Shown here: positions 40,100 through 52,205 of the stretch, one piece after another
Layout: every line of letters begins with the position of its first letter
Numbering within the stretch: position 1 is the stretch's first letter
DNA from: Diprion similis
Lineage: Eukaryota; Arthropoda; Insecta; Hymenoptera; Diprionidae
NCBI RefSeq assembly: GCF_021155765.1
Contig: NC_060106.1
Span: 1,123,501-1,187,500 of the forward strand
Direction of reading: 5' to 3'
Length of the DNA: 64,000 nt
Made by a program: the position numbers and the translations under genes
Notes under the pieces: generated by a model
Seen by the model: only the letters and a program-made list of their open reading frames with translations
Told to the model about the DNA's origin: nothing
Databases searched by the model: none

Positions 40100-42052
40100 T
40101 CATCGAGGTCTCAAACAGACCGGCGTGTCATCCTGGAGCACAATCTTCGTCTCGACGTCCGTCACGACCTCTTTCTTTGGCACATGACCTTCGATGACCT
40201 TCTCGATTTCCTCACGATATCGATCGTCAACGTCAATAGCCTTCGTGTCGATCAGATTCACGAGCCTCAGCTCACGAAATGCGTCGTCGACCTCCTCTTC
40301 TTTGTCATTCGTTTCAGCTTTTCTCCGCTCGATCTCGTCATCTCGGTTTTCGTCTGTTTCCAATTTTCTAATCGTGATCAATCCTCCTCGTATGATCACC
40401 TCCATCTGTCTGGTAAACTTTTTCCCCACAAGCATGGTGTGACTCATGGCGTAATCAGGAACAACGTAAATATTTCCGTCGTACTCATCTCCGTGTATTT
40501 TGCCGGTCGCGCGAAAAACTCCGTCTGACTTTACTCGCGCACTCCCGAATCCTTTGAACGTATTCGCGGTCTCTTGCAGCGGCGGGCTGCCTATTTTTCC
40601 GTATTCACTGCGTCGCAATAACGTATAGTCCGTACCGGTATCAATCATCGCACGTATTTTCACATTGTTCAACTCGACCGTAATCTCGTCGTCCGTTGAC
40701 GAGCGAGTCACCACGTTTACCGACTTCGCGTTCCCGTCTTTCGTTTTTACGCGTCCGTCACATTTCGCCGCGATATGCCCGAATTCATTGCATTTAAAGC
40801 ACTTCGGTCCTTCGTCCTTTTTCGGACAGTCACGCGCGAGATGCTCGTTCGAGCCGCACCCGAAACACCTTGTCTCTTTCTCGCCTTTCCGCTTGTCACT
40901 ACTTTTGTCACTTTTATTGTCTTTCATCACTACTTTCGACTTACTTTTCTGCGTCTTACCGTCAGTCTTTTCTTTCATCCGGTCGTACCGCTCGAGATTT
41001 CTTCTGAGGTCGCCAATTGTACACGCACTATACAAGATTGACTTTGCTGCTTCATCGTCTTGTATCCCGTCGATGATGTACTGCATCACGGCTTCCTCTT
41101 CGACGTCACCTTGACTCGCGATTGTGCTCATGGCGTAAACATACTGCCTCGGCGTTTCGTTCGCCTGTCTCTTTCGCTTTGACAGCTGTAAATGCACCAT
41201 GGCACTGTTCACCTTTGTTTCGAATTCCTTCATAAGACTTTTCTTCATCGCCCTCCACGTTGTCAGTCCCTTCTGTAGCGCGATATATTGTTTCGCGGAA
41301 CCTTTTAACAATCTTTTTGCGTAAATTACTTTCTGCAAATCATTCCACTGCAACAACGTCGACATGTCTTCAAATTCACTAATCCACTTTTCGACTGACA
41401 ACTTGTCGTCACCGGAGAAATGGGAGATGCTTCCCTCGACGTCTTTTATTGTAAATAAGTTCGGTATGTTATCCGCAGGTCTCTCCGTGCGGATCGTCCT
41501 TCTTTGTTTTCGCGCGTCGTTTCGCCTGGCTCCGCGCGGCGCTTCTTCTTCTTCGTCCGAGTTCTCCTCGTGATGGGATGATGCGTTTGACGTCGCGTCG
41601 TTCCCTTCTTTGTCGACCGCTTCGTCGGTATCGACTTCTTCTTCGTCAGTCTCTGCATTTTCTTCTTTATCGACATCCCCGCCTGTATTGACTTCTTCAT
41701 CGATTTCTTCGTCCTCTTCTTGATCGGTATCATCGTCCTTGCATTGGTTCCAACGACTTAATAATTCGGCTTTATTGCCCGTGGTCGGTAAACCTAATCT
41801 TCCCAACTGCTCTCTCAGCTTGCTTACTGTTGGCCCTGCCGTCTTTGGCGTTGAGAACGCGAGCGTCTTTTTCTTCGCGCCTCCCTTCGCTTCGGCCATT
41901 TTCCTTGTTTTCGTTCTGCTCTCTTTGTTCGTGCTTGCCTCAGCGTCACTGCTGCTTGCACGCGTCTGCCGTGTTTCCCCTTCCCGCGCTGGCCGCGCGT
42001 CTGTTTCGCCTTGGTCTTCCTCCGCCATTGTTCTCGATTTTTCCGAAGCCAT
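40100..42052 (-). CDS. Gypsy Gag and aspartic protease
   Basis: 650 residues from ATG 42052. The N-terminus is charged; residues about 78-108 (VSKLREQLGRLGLPTTGNKAELLSRW) form a SAP-like DNA-binding motif. A long acidic run precedes the capsid part (SVEKWISEFEDMSTLLQW..YAKRLLKGSAKQYI). Two zinc knuckles, CFGCGSNEHLARDC and CFKCNEFGHIAAKC, are followed by the protease AMIDTGTDYTLL. It ends at TGA 40102-40100, whose next codons continue the conserved polymerase start. Confidence 0.92.
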   Translation of the reverse strand: MASEKSRTMAEEDQGETDARPAREGETRQTRASSSDAEASTNKESRTKTRKMAEAKGGAKKKTLAFSTPKTAGPTVSKLREQLGRLGLPTTGNKAELLSRWNQCKDDDTDQEEDEEIDEEVNTGGDVDKEENAETDEEEVDTDEAVDKEGNDATSNASSHHEENSDEEEEAPRGARRNDARKQRRTIRTERPADNIPNLFTIKDVEGSISHFSGDDKLSVEKWISEFEDMSTLLQWNDLQKVIYAKRLLKGSAKQYIALQKGLTTWRAMKKSLMKEFETKVNSAMVHLQLSKRKRQANETPRQYVYAMSTIASQGDVEEEAVMQYIIDGIQDDEAAKSILYSACTIGDLRRNLERYDRMKEKTDGKTQKSKSKVVMKDNKSDKSSDKRKGEKETRCFGCGSNEHLARDCPKKDEGPKCFKCNEFGHIAAKCDGRVKTKDGNAKSVNVVTRSSTDDEITVELNNVKIRAMIDTGTDYTLLRRSEYGKIGSPPLQETANTFKGFGSARVKSDGVFRATGKIHGDEYDGNIYVVPDYAMSHTMLVGKKFTRQMEVIIRGGLITIRKLETDENRDDEIERRKAETNDKEEEVDDAFRELRLVNLIDTKAIDVDDRYREEIEKVIEGHVPKKEVVTDVETKIVLQDDTPVCLRPR

Positions 42053-42425
42053 CTTTCACGTCTTTTCAGCTTTTATGTCTTTACTTCTTGCAACTGCTTT
42101 TCGACACTGCGTCTTTTCGATTTGACAACTTTGCGACTTTATATCCTTTGACTCAACGACTTTTCGACTTACAACTTTACGACTTTTGAATCAAAAGATT
42201 TTCGACTTGACGACGTTTCAAATAGACACCTTTTCGACTTAGCAACTTTCGACTTTACGACTTAACACCGTTACGACTTTTTGGTTTCCACACCGACACC
42301 TTTTTGTCTTTTGAGTCGACACAGTTTCCGACTTAATCCCGTTCCGGTTTTTCGACTTTTTCTCCGCAATCTCACTTTCACTCACACCTCTGCTCGAGGT
42401 CACGGTTCAGCTCGACATCTCAATG

Positions 42426-42447
42426 TTATCCCGGTTGAGCCCCCATT
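42426..42447 (-). promoter_or_regulatory. Gypsy primer-binding site
   Basis: Two bases after the 5' LTR (minus strand) is TGGGGGCTCAACCGGGAT, close to the tRNA-Pro-type primer site (TGGGGGCTCGTCCGGGAT) with two differences. The priming tRNA is therefore inferred, not certain. Confidence 0.6.
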
Positions 42448-42691
42448 TGTAGGGTCTTGAGGAATGTGAGGCAAACCAACAACACACGAGACGAGTGGTA
42501 TGAGGAATTAAAACTGACAAAAAAAACTTTATTCAAATATACAGAAAAGAATAGATACTGGATTAACGCATGTCTGTCTTCCACGGTGGCTCGGCGTCGA
42601 CTGCCGTGAACCGGCTCCCTACTCGTCCTCGTCCCCACTCTCGGGCGACCGCTCAGTCTCGTCTATGCTGGGCCGCGGGCCCCGTCCCACA
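42448..42691 (-). repeat. Gypsy 5' LTR
   Basis: Direct copy of 37371-37613, with one longer A run and two substitutions. Confidence 0.95.
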
Positions 42692-43641
42692 TATATGTCA
42701 TGGAGGCTGGTCCCTGCATGCGTGTATATTGTGTCGCCTGCATCAGTCATCCCTATGTTGTGCAGCCCTGACTACGTGACTCAAGCAAGAGAGAGGGAAT
42801 TGTTATTATCCTTCTCTATTAGATATAATTTATGCCATTGTCAACGTAGGTACTTATTGCATGCAAGTCTTCGTATCATAAGTTTAAATATCTTCCTTCA
42901 AAATTCGCGGGCATTTTCGTTATTACTTAAATGCGCCACCCACGTCGCACGATCGTTTCATGCAGTTTTTCATTTGTTAATTCTAGACGCTATTGTATTC
43001 AGTCGCCTGTTGGTCTATCCGTAAACTGAAGTCCATATTTTTTTTCTTGCTGGTATTGATACTGTTTTCTCAGGATGAATCCAGGGAAGAGGCGCGGTAA
43101 ACCGCCTATTGTTGATAAAAATTTACTAATTGAAACAGTTTTACGCAACAAGGAACAAATACTTCGACCCGATCGAACAATTGTCGAGGAAACAAATGGT
43201 GTCTGGGAAATTATTCGACAAGAATTGAATAATTGTATCAAAACGTCAACAATTCATTTTTATGTTGTTAATAACCGGTTCGAATGAAAAGACAAACTTT
43301 TGTTAATTGAAAATGAAAATAATTCTATAGAAAATTCAACGTTAGGCAGCTTGACAGCCGGAGATGAAAGCATCAACGCCCCAGATTTTTTTGTCATATC
43401 TATACCTAAGACAGAATTTAACGGAATGGTAACGGAAACGTTATCCCGGCGAAAAACAAATGGTAAAAGGAGTACTCGATACCATACGATCTTAAAGCCT
43501 AACATGTGGACTGAGATGGTGTCTTCTCATATATGGAACACCGTACGTCTCCGCCATGCTTTATGCTTTAAAAATCATCATCTGAATCGATCTGCGACAT
43601 TTGGAAGTATCAAAGGTAAATACAACCACGCTACAAAGTAG

Positions 43642-45030
43642 TTTCGAAAAGCAGTGGACCCCCGTCATATTGAGGCTTAATATGTCACATTAGCATTTGA
43701 AATTCCTATAATTATAAAGTTTATGAAAGAATATGTCAGGGCCGTGTTCAGGATAATCTACACAATATGAATCTGAGTTGCTGGGATTCCAGCTCGGTAA
43801 ATTTTTGAAGAAAAAAATTAAGACACGTTAAAAAAACGGCAATTCTTTGCACCGTCGTCACTTTTAACGCGAATGCTTCGCGAACGGATACAGGCAGAGC
43901 AAAAATGCATTAGTCCAATTTTGTAGAGATTAAAATTTCCCGGAAAAAAGTCCATGACAACACCTATTTAACTTAAATAGTTTAGCAGTAAGAGCGACCC
44001 GAAAAAAAAACCTTGAAAACGCTCAGTTTCCACGGAACCCCCGAAAGCCGGTCTTATTTTTATACTCATTTTGGGTGTGTGAATGTTAATGAGAAACATA
44101 ACAAATTTTTCCTTCGCGACGGAACATGTGAAAAAAGAAATTTCAGGCTTAAAAACAAATTTGGATTGTAAGATTTCGATTTTAATTGGCCATTTGTTGC
44201 CCAGTTTTTGTTCCGATATTTCGTATATTTTTGTAAATTAGATGTAACTTTTGATCTAAAGATTGTAATTGAATGAAGCAAATGGGGATCACTTTGCTTC
44301 TTAGAAAGTTCGAGATCCCGTGACTTCCTGTCGGTGATGCAGGTAAACAAATCTTTTTCACCGTTTCCAATAAAATCTACTGATTTTGTTCAAATATTTT
44401 TTTTTCAAATATAAACCGTTCTATCTAGAGAGTGCGTTCTTATTTTTTGTTCTGGAAGCCATTATTGATAAATTGCTGTATGAAAAATTGAAGTGAAAAA
44501 TGTTGAGAATTTTTAATTGTTCATCTGTTGTTTTCCCCTTTCTAATTTTTATCTAAATGTCCGATGTCAAAATCGCTTTTCTGTAGCAAAAATGATCTAT
44601 GTCAACTTTTCGACATTCTCAACATTATTCTCAGAATGATTTTTGAACTTCGTTTTTCAGCTCTGGAATTTTTTTTTTTTGACAAAGTTTGCTATCAATA
44701 TTTATACCAGTTCTTTATAACAGTTTACTAAAAAACCTTTGCTTAATCAACACAATTCATTTTACATTGTGTAATCGATATTAAAAACGTCTCATGCAGT
44801 GGTATATTTTTTTTAAATTGCCAGATTCAAATATCAATTTTTTTCTCACATTTATTATTTTTCGTACGGAACAATTTTATTTCATGTCGCATAATTTATT
44901 GTTCTAGATTATTATAGAGGGTTCACGCTTTCATTTATTGACATAGCTTTTTTATATCGATATTAGGACTGAACAGAAACTCAAATTTTGTAAATCAGAA
45001 TTCGTCATATTTTCATATAACCATTCATAC
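43642..45030. other. Intron sequence, no feature seen
   Basis: AT-rich part of the first intron of the MULE/NOF-like gene. No gene or clear repeat. Confidence 0.5.
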
Positions 45031-45942
45031 CTAGTCCAGGTGTCCGAGAGTGGTCTCGTATGCTAGCTTTTTAGGTTCCCTCGGTAACTTGATGTGACTA
45101 TGTTTCTGGGTGTGCTGAATCGAATTTCCGAGATTACCAGGCCGAATTATGATTAGCATTCAACATATGGCTTATTTTTGGCCAAAATTGATTTATGCAA
45201 ACTTTTAGGCACAGTAATGAAATTTTTATTTGGCCCTCTAACTTTATCGAATAAATGTTCGAAATTTAAGTATTTACTGTCTGTTGTTCATTTTTCGTCA
45301 TATTTGTATTTCAAGTGCAAAACGCAGAAAATGTCAAAAAATCATTTTTATGGTCCCGCGTAATACCTCGCTAGTTAGTAGGTAATACCGTACTTCGATG
45401 CTTGGCGGTCGACAGCTATGATTTCCAACACTTTTTACAAATACTTATTTAATACATATATATTAGACTGTATCAAAAAATTGACTATTTTTTTTTTTTT
45501 TGACAAATATACTGAAAATATTGTTCAAGATGACGAAAAATAAATACCATAAAAATTTCAGATTTTAATATTGATATTTAGAGGTGCCTCATCGCGATTT
45601 TCTACTTTCTATAAGAATAACATGGGAAAAATGGTTCTTGCTCCCTGCGATTTTTATAACTAGATAACGACGCGTCGTACAGAAAATTCATACCACCCCT
45701 TAATATTAATATTAAAATTCCAGATTTTAACTGGAGTCTTCATATATCTAAATGAAACTTTCAAGCCTGTTTCCTAGAAAAAATTAAAAATTTTTTTTTT
45801 TTTTTGACACACCCTATTGACCACATAATGGGTTTTGGTAACTTCGAAAATTCGATTCATCACACCGAAAAACATAAATTCACATCAAGTTCCTGGCGGA
45901 CCTAAAAACGTCTATGAGACCCCGCTCTAGCGCCTGGACTAG
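45031..45942. mobile_element. Fold-back (palindromic) element 1 in intron 1
   Basis: The left end 'ctagtccagg..' (45031) and right end '..cctggactag' (45942) are inverse copies, and similarity continues inward for about 110 bp with substitutions (for example 'aacttgatgtga' on both arms). The centre is T-rich. About 912 bp, no coding capacity; target duplication not clear. Confidence 0.8.
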
Positions 45943-45948
45943 CTATAC

Positions 45949-46608
45949 ATTCTCAACCAAAAGTGAGTCTCGTCGACAGCATTGAATACTTTATGACAAA
46001 TTAAAAATCGGACAAAGCATCAACCGCACTAAAAACGATGAGAAGATTAATGACAATAATGCCCAAAAGTTATTAAAAATTGTTTAAGCAATATATTTTA
46101 TAAAAAATTGTCAGGAAATGCTTTTTTTTGTCGTGTGAAATGAATTCGTCGATTATTCTGAATACACATGAATTATTCTAAGAATTTCCTCATAATTTTG
46201 AAATTTCCGTTTTGTAAATCAAAAATTCTGATAAGTGGAGGAAAAATCGAGAATGTTGGATATGTTTTCGTAAAAACGTTGTATATTACAATTGAGAAAT
46301 TTCCGGGGCATTGAACGAATAGTTTTGTAAATTCAAACTTTAGAAATTTTCGAAAAAGGATATTTCAAAAAGATGCAAAAATTCTTCAAAAATTCATGTG
46401 TATTCAGAAAAATAAATAAATTCATTTCACATCACAAAAAAAAGTATTCCCTGAAAAGTTGTTGAACAATGTTTTGTTTAAACAATTTATTGATAACTTT
46501 TGGGCATTATTATTATTCAAATTCAATTTTTTCATTTTCTTAATTTTTTCAATTTTTATCTTATGAAGCATTCAATATTCTAGACGAGACTCACTTTTGG
46601 GTTAGAAT
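45949..46608. mobile_element. Fold-back (palindromic) element 2, adjacent to element 1
   Basis: Left end 'attctcaaccaaaagtgag' at 45949 is inverted at 46608 ('ctcacttttgggttagaat'). Inner arms also pair ('cataatgcccaaaagtta' type, 'atgtgtattcaga'). About 660 bp, and it begins six bases after element 1 ends. Confidence 0.8.
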
Positions 46609-47395
46609 GCATGGTCGATATATCCTTGACCTGATCAGCCCTGTTGTGGCCATATATAATATATGTAAAAGACTAATTTCAAAAGTCGTCCTAGCATAAG
46701 TATTTGATGCTTTCAGGCAAATGCAAGTATGGTAGCAAGATCGAATGCAAAATTGACAATTTTTCCAATGATCAGAATACGATGATTGAATGTTCTTTGT
46801 CTGAAGGCGATGGAAAATGTGGTAAGCGCCAGCTTCGTAATCCAAAGAGGATAATAATAGCTAAAGAACTCTGTCATAAGTCGGCAGATGCTTATAGAGC
46901 GGAAATCGCAAGAAATGTAATGCGCGAAGGCGACCCCGAACCTCCCAATTTGTATAAGAATTCCGTACTTAGGCGAGCAAAACACAAATATATTGCTTCC
47001 CAGTATTTTGACAAAAATCCCGTGAAAGCACTCCAGATAATGAAACACAGCGCATTGGGAGAAAACACCATACAAAACATCGGGATCGATCCTTTTTATG
47101 TACACTTCTTTTCGAAACATCAGATACGGCTATGGAATCAATATGCTGATGATGTACCGTTAATAATTGATGCAACATCTGGCATCACGTCGAAAATTGA
47201 ACATGTACCAGGGAAAAAGTCTAAATCGATATTTTTATATATATGTGTCATAAGACCACCCGCCGGACAATTTTCAGTAGCTCAAATGCTATCCGAAAGT
47301 CAGGATACTGCATCAATCCAAAGCTGGCTACAACAAATGATCAAGTATGGGGCTAAATTTCCAAAACAAGTAGTAAGTAAATGAAATTGATGTAG

Positions 47396-47416
47396 GTATA
47401 TATATATATATATATT
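47396..47416. repeat. TA microsatellite
   Basis: A run of about ten 'ta' units just inside intron 2 of the MULE/NOF-like gene. Confidence 0.85.
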
Positions 47417-50400
47417 GAAGTGATACAATTTTTTATATTGTCTTATTCGAGGTTGACGTGGTTTGGGTACTTCCAACACGAAATTATTTGTTTGCAACAT
47501 CTGCTTCGAAACTTCAATTTTCGAAGTCAGTGGAGCAAGCGTAAAGTGCTCCATTTCCCCGAAAAGTGGTAAAACAATGTTAACGTACGCGCAAAACTAG
47601 ACTACTATGTTATACATACTAGAGTTTTTTTGGCACTTGCGAGCTTTCGAATAACTCCATTGGAACTGCTTTTTTTACAGCTTTATATTTATTAAACTAA
47701 TTTTTTGGTAACAACTGTCGAGTTTTTCGATTTCACACGATCCCTGAAATATATCAAGTCTAAACAAAAGAAATATAAAAGCTTATCGCAAAAATAGCAC
47801 ATGTAAACAAATTATCGAAAGTCGTACTCTTCCACAAAAAAAAGCATTTTCCGCTAATCTACCATGAAATCCGAATGTCAGTCTTTACACAAACTTAATA
47901 CACAACAAAAAATTTAACAGATTTCTTCTAAAATTTTTCTTGTTGTTTTTGTCTATCCGTCATGTTGGTTCCACCGTTTTGAATTCCCGAATTTCGAGTT
48001 CAGATTCGTAATCATCGATATCAAAAACCATATAACATCAAGTGTTATCGAAATCAAATAACTTTTTGACTTTACATTCGTCGTTCTGAATTTTCGAATT
48101 TCTAGTTCAGATTCGTAATCAGAGACCCCAAAAGCTCATGTATGCAAAATTTCAAGTAAATCGCATGTATGGAAAAATATATGCATCGAAGGGTTAAGTG
48201 TAAATTAGCTGACGTCAATCATACTTGATCGTTTGTAAATTTAACATATTACTTTCAGATCTGTGACTCTTCCAGAGCATTACTTACGGCTTGCGTGTGG
48301 ACATTCACTAATTGTAAAACCATTGAACAATTTTGTGATGCATGTAAAACGGTAGCTGTCCTGGACACACACATATGTATCGATGTTGCTCATTACATCA
48401 AGCTTCGGGTGAATTTTCTTAAAGATGACAATCTTCCAATCAAAACTTTTTATCTAGCATGTATCGGGCGACTAATTTTGTGTGACAGCGAAGAATCTGC
48501 ACGGGAACTGATAAAAGCTCTTCTCGTTGTTTCACTAAGTCCGACAGATGGTAAAAAATTAAATAAGAACGACGACACTTTGTCTGAATCATATAGAAAA
48601 AATTTGCAAAATTTAATAACCGGTAAAACAATAGAGTTTGACGTTGAGGAATTGCTAGCCGAAAAAGATGATTCTGATGAAAAAAAATATGAAACCGAAG
48701 ACGTAGTGAAAAATACAGATAATGTTGCCTCCAATTTATGGGACTATTGGGTACTAAATATTAAATACGAAGTTGATGTGATCGTAGCCTCAGAAACCGG
48801 AGAACGAGTCAGCGCATATTATCACGAAAAATTTGCACAACGGCTAATAAAAGAAGTGAAACACATTCCGATGTGGTCAAAAATATGTAGCAATAAATGG
48901 AAAGTGAGCAATAAACGTCCGGGGTCTAGTGCACCGGTAGAGAGCGAATTTAAATTAATAAAAAACGAGATACTAGGTTTCGAAAGAAGACGTTTGAGGG
49001 TCGATGCATTAACCGAGAGGTTGGTTAAATACTACGAAGGAAAATGTAGAATTATAGATGCAAATACGACGGAAAACACAGGGGTCTCTGTAATGTCCAT
49101 TAAGAACCATGGCAGTCCTAATGAAGATGTTGAAAACACGGATGAAACTATCAAGGACAGTATGTTGACAATGAGCAATGTTAGATCAAGTGAGGATGAA
49201 GCTGAAGACATGAAAGGCAATATGAAAGGTCTTGATATCAAAATCGTTAATGCAGTAATTGTAAACAGTACAATGATCGATGAAGACATTAAGATAAATC
49301 CGACGGAAGAGTTTTCATGGAGTGATAATGATAAAGAAAATATTTCACCAAATGTCACAATTTCGAATGACCTGAACTGCTGAAAACGAAAGCATAATAG
49401 TACACCGTTAAAAGAATTTCGTGAAAATGCAACGATTGACGAAACTTGCAAAAAGTGCAACAAAGGTGAAGAACCAAGCGGAATATACCAGTGTGTTGTC
49501 TGCAAGAAAAAAGTTCACGCTTACCCAGGTTGTTCATTACCTTTGAAAAATGAAAGCGACCCTGGTAATCGAAGGCGACTTTGTAAAGCGTGTCATCAAT
49601 CTGATCGAATTGCAGAGAAAATCGCGTACACTGAATTTGAAAATCACAAAGGCCTAGCTGAGAAGAATGCCAAAGATGAATGTAAAAAAAAAAAAACGAA
49701 CAGCTAAGTACTTGGGTGAAGGTGAACAAAGAATTCTCGATGCTCTTTCATCTGCCTCAAAATCAAAAAACCTTCCCATACTTAAAAATGGCACTTCCAT
49801 GATGTTGGAATATACTACAATAAATGGAAGTCATTTCTCGTTCAAGAATACGTGCGCATTTGACAGTATTTATCAAGTACTTTTATCCGCGGTTTACGAT
49901 CATACCAATTTCGGAAATTACGTTGTAGCCAATAGAGAAAGTAATGATCTTTTCAACATTATCTCGGACACAATGGAGAAAAAATTTCGAAAACACACTT
50001 ACAAATTACGGGGAGAAATTTTGTTAAAATTTAAGAAAATTGAGCCGAGTAAAAATGTGTCACAATTAGTGGACTGCTCTACTAGCGTCGATACCTTATA
50101 CGCTGAACTTATGAGTGAAATGTCGAGTTTTCAAGAAACACTGATTTGCCCAAAGAAGTGTAAGCCCCGTGACGTGAAATTGGTCACAGCTGGCGTCAAT
50201 ATCAATCACATGGCGAATAAAGAAAATTTTCTCAATGTGATTGATGATCATGTCCGAATCCACAGGAAACGACATTGCGATTCATGTGGAAGTGAAGTAG
50301 AAGTGAAATTCACAAATGGTAATATAATGTACAAAATTTTACTTTAAAAATATCGAGGTTCACTCTGAGAAATGTCCATTCAATCTAAAATGATAATTTG

Positions 50401-50699
50401 TTCAAACCTAATGAAGTTTTGTGTAATTTCAAACAGTGCGAGAAATGTTTTTTTTTTGTGAGGGGAAAGTATTTTTTAAAGAAATCTATTTGATTAAATA
50501 TAGTATATTGTGCGTGAATTGTTCATTTGATCATTTCTATGCGGCTGCGCATAGTCGCAGCGATCAAAATACTACTTTGTTCCTAGGACTTGAAAGTGGT
50601 ATCTTCTGTACTTTGAACGTGCGCATTCGCAAACTCGCTGTAAAGTCGTAAATACGGCTGAGAATTTTTTCAAGCGTTGATTGTACCTATTATGTATAT

Positions 50700-51586
50700 G
50701 GGACATTCCAAGTGAAATTGAAGAGTCATTTGCCTCGTGTCATCAGATCTTTGCATAACTTTTTTTTCGCAATGATTCCACTTCAAAAGAAGCCCAGGTT
50801 TTTTAAAGAATTTTCTCGCAACTCCTTCAGGTGGCGCGACGATCGATTCCCTGTAAAAAAAGGATTACTAAAAAAACACCATTTTTCAAATGCTGCAATT
50901 TTTCCCACGGATTCTGTGTGAAAAATAAGTAATATCTATCATAATTAGAAAGTGGGCTGCGGCTGACTCATATTTTTTTGGATTTTTTTTAGTTTCCAAA
51001 ATAAAAAAAACATTTAAAAAAAATCAAATCCTAATAGTCCTAATAGAAGCGGAAACAAAAATAAAATACGTTTTGGAAAATTTTGATATTTTGCATCTTT
51101 TTCGAAATAAATAAGAAAATTTTTTTTATCTTCTGATCTTTTTTATTGAGAAAAGAAGATTTTTCTCATTTATTTCGAAAAATATGCAAAATATCAAAAT
51201 TTTCCAAGACGTATTTTATTTTTATTTTTGTTTCCGCTTCTATTAGGACTATTAGGATTTGATTTTTTTATATATTTTTTTTTGTTTTGGAAACTAAAAA
51301 AAATCCAAAAAAATATGAGGCAGCCGCAGTCCACTTTCTAATTATGACAGATATTACTTTTTTTTTGCACAGAATCTGTGGGAAAAATTGCAGCATTTTA
51401 AAAATGGTGTTTTTTTAGTAATCCCTTTTTTACACGGAAACGATCGTCACGTCACCTGAAGCAGTAGCGAGAAAATTCTTTAAAAAAATTAGGCTTCCTT
51501 TGAAGTGGAATCGATGCGAGAAAACAGTTATGCAAAGATCTGATGACATGAGGCAAATGACTCCTGGATTTCACTTAGAATGCCCC
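50700..51586. mobile_element. Fold-back element 3, 887-bp near-perfect palindrome in intron 3
   Basis: Ends GGGACATTCCAAGTGAAAT (50700) and ATTTCACTTAGAATGCCCC (51586). The two arms of about 430 bp mirror each other almost throughout, meeting near 51143. Flanks are 'tatat' on the left and 'atatg' on the right, a possible short duplication 'atat'. It has no gene; as RNA it would form a long hairpin. Confidence 0.9.
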
Positions 51587-52205
51587 ATATGCATATTTTA
51601 TTACAAGGCTATCTACTTTTAAAAATAAGTTACAAAAGTAATAAAAACTATTATAAATATGGTTTTTATTGGTAAATTGGTAAATAAAAGTATATAGTTC
51701 GATTATCCAAATAGACCACTTTTCCGAACACCTTTGTCCCCCAATTAGTTCGGATAATTGACGTTCTACCGTACATAATAAATTCAAGGACTAAGAGTGT
51801 AGCCCCTTCATTGTTCATGATGTCTTTTATTTATCCCTTACTATCTGAGTTGTAATATATATATATTTTTTTTTTTCATTATTTTCTATTGTTTGTCCAA
51901 ATTTTTCAGAGATACTGGTGTGTATAGACGTTTATACCGTGACCGAAAACCCAGAAATTCCGTTAGGAAAAATATGCACAAGTATCTGTGGTACTGACAA
52001 ATCTACGTACAAACTTACGGGCATCATTGTATACTCCGGCCCCGCGACAACGACGAGACAGAAAATAGGGCATTATACTGCAATTTGCAGAAGAATGGGC
52101 AGCACTTGGATTGAGTACAATGACCTAAGTACTAAGCCTCAAGTTTTAGGCGCCAACCATAGAGTGAAACCGAAACTGCTCATATACGTCAAAGAAGTGA
52201 ACTAG

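Larger units (their letters stand above)
37371..42691 (-). mobile_element. Ty3/gypsy retrotransposon, nearly intact, minus strand
   Basis: LTRs of 243-244 bp at 37371-37613 and 42448-42691 differ at about three positions, so insertion is recent. LTRs start TG and end CA, with the 4-bp duplication 'tata' on both sides. On the minus strand a primer-binding site follows the 5' LTR, then Gag-protease and reverse transcriptase-RNase H-integrase in one frame broken only by one TGA. It is inserted in the left non-coding part of the region bounded by the inverted satellites. Confidence 0.95.
43075..52205 (+). pseudogene. MULE/NOF-like transposase gene with deubiquitinase-like C-terminus, four exons
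   Basis: Exons by splice sites and phase: 43075-43615, 46717-47372, 48259-50318 and 51910-52205. Exon 2 has the DDE-type core start (GIDPFYVHFFSKHQIRLW, VPLIIDATSG, SIFLYICVI, QMLSESQDT). The exon 2/3 junction gives PKQV-ICDSSRALLTACV, the second Asp block, followed by IDVAHYIKL and GRLILCDSEE. Exon 3 continues with a zinc finger-like block (CKKCNKGEEPSGIYQCVVCKK) and NTCAFDSIYQVLLSAVYD, like a USP Cys box. The last exon has GHYTAICRR..WIEYNDL, like a USP His box. Breaks: TGA 43285, TGA 49381, and a frameshift in an A run near 49685. The family is widespread in insect genomes; the NOF assignment is from memory. Confidence 0.7.

Noticed and set aside
46591-47554. Minus-strand frames opposite the MULE/NOF-like exon 2
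   Set aside because: They are antisense to a coding exon with clear splice sites and family blocks.
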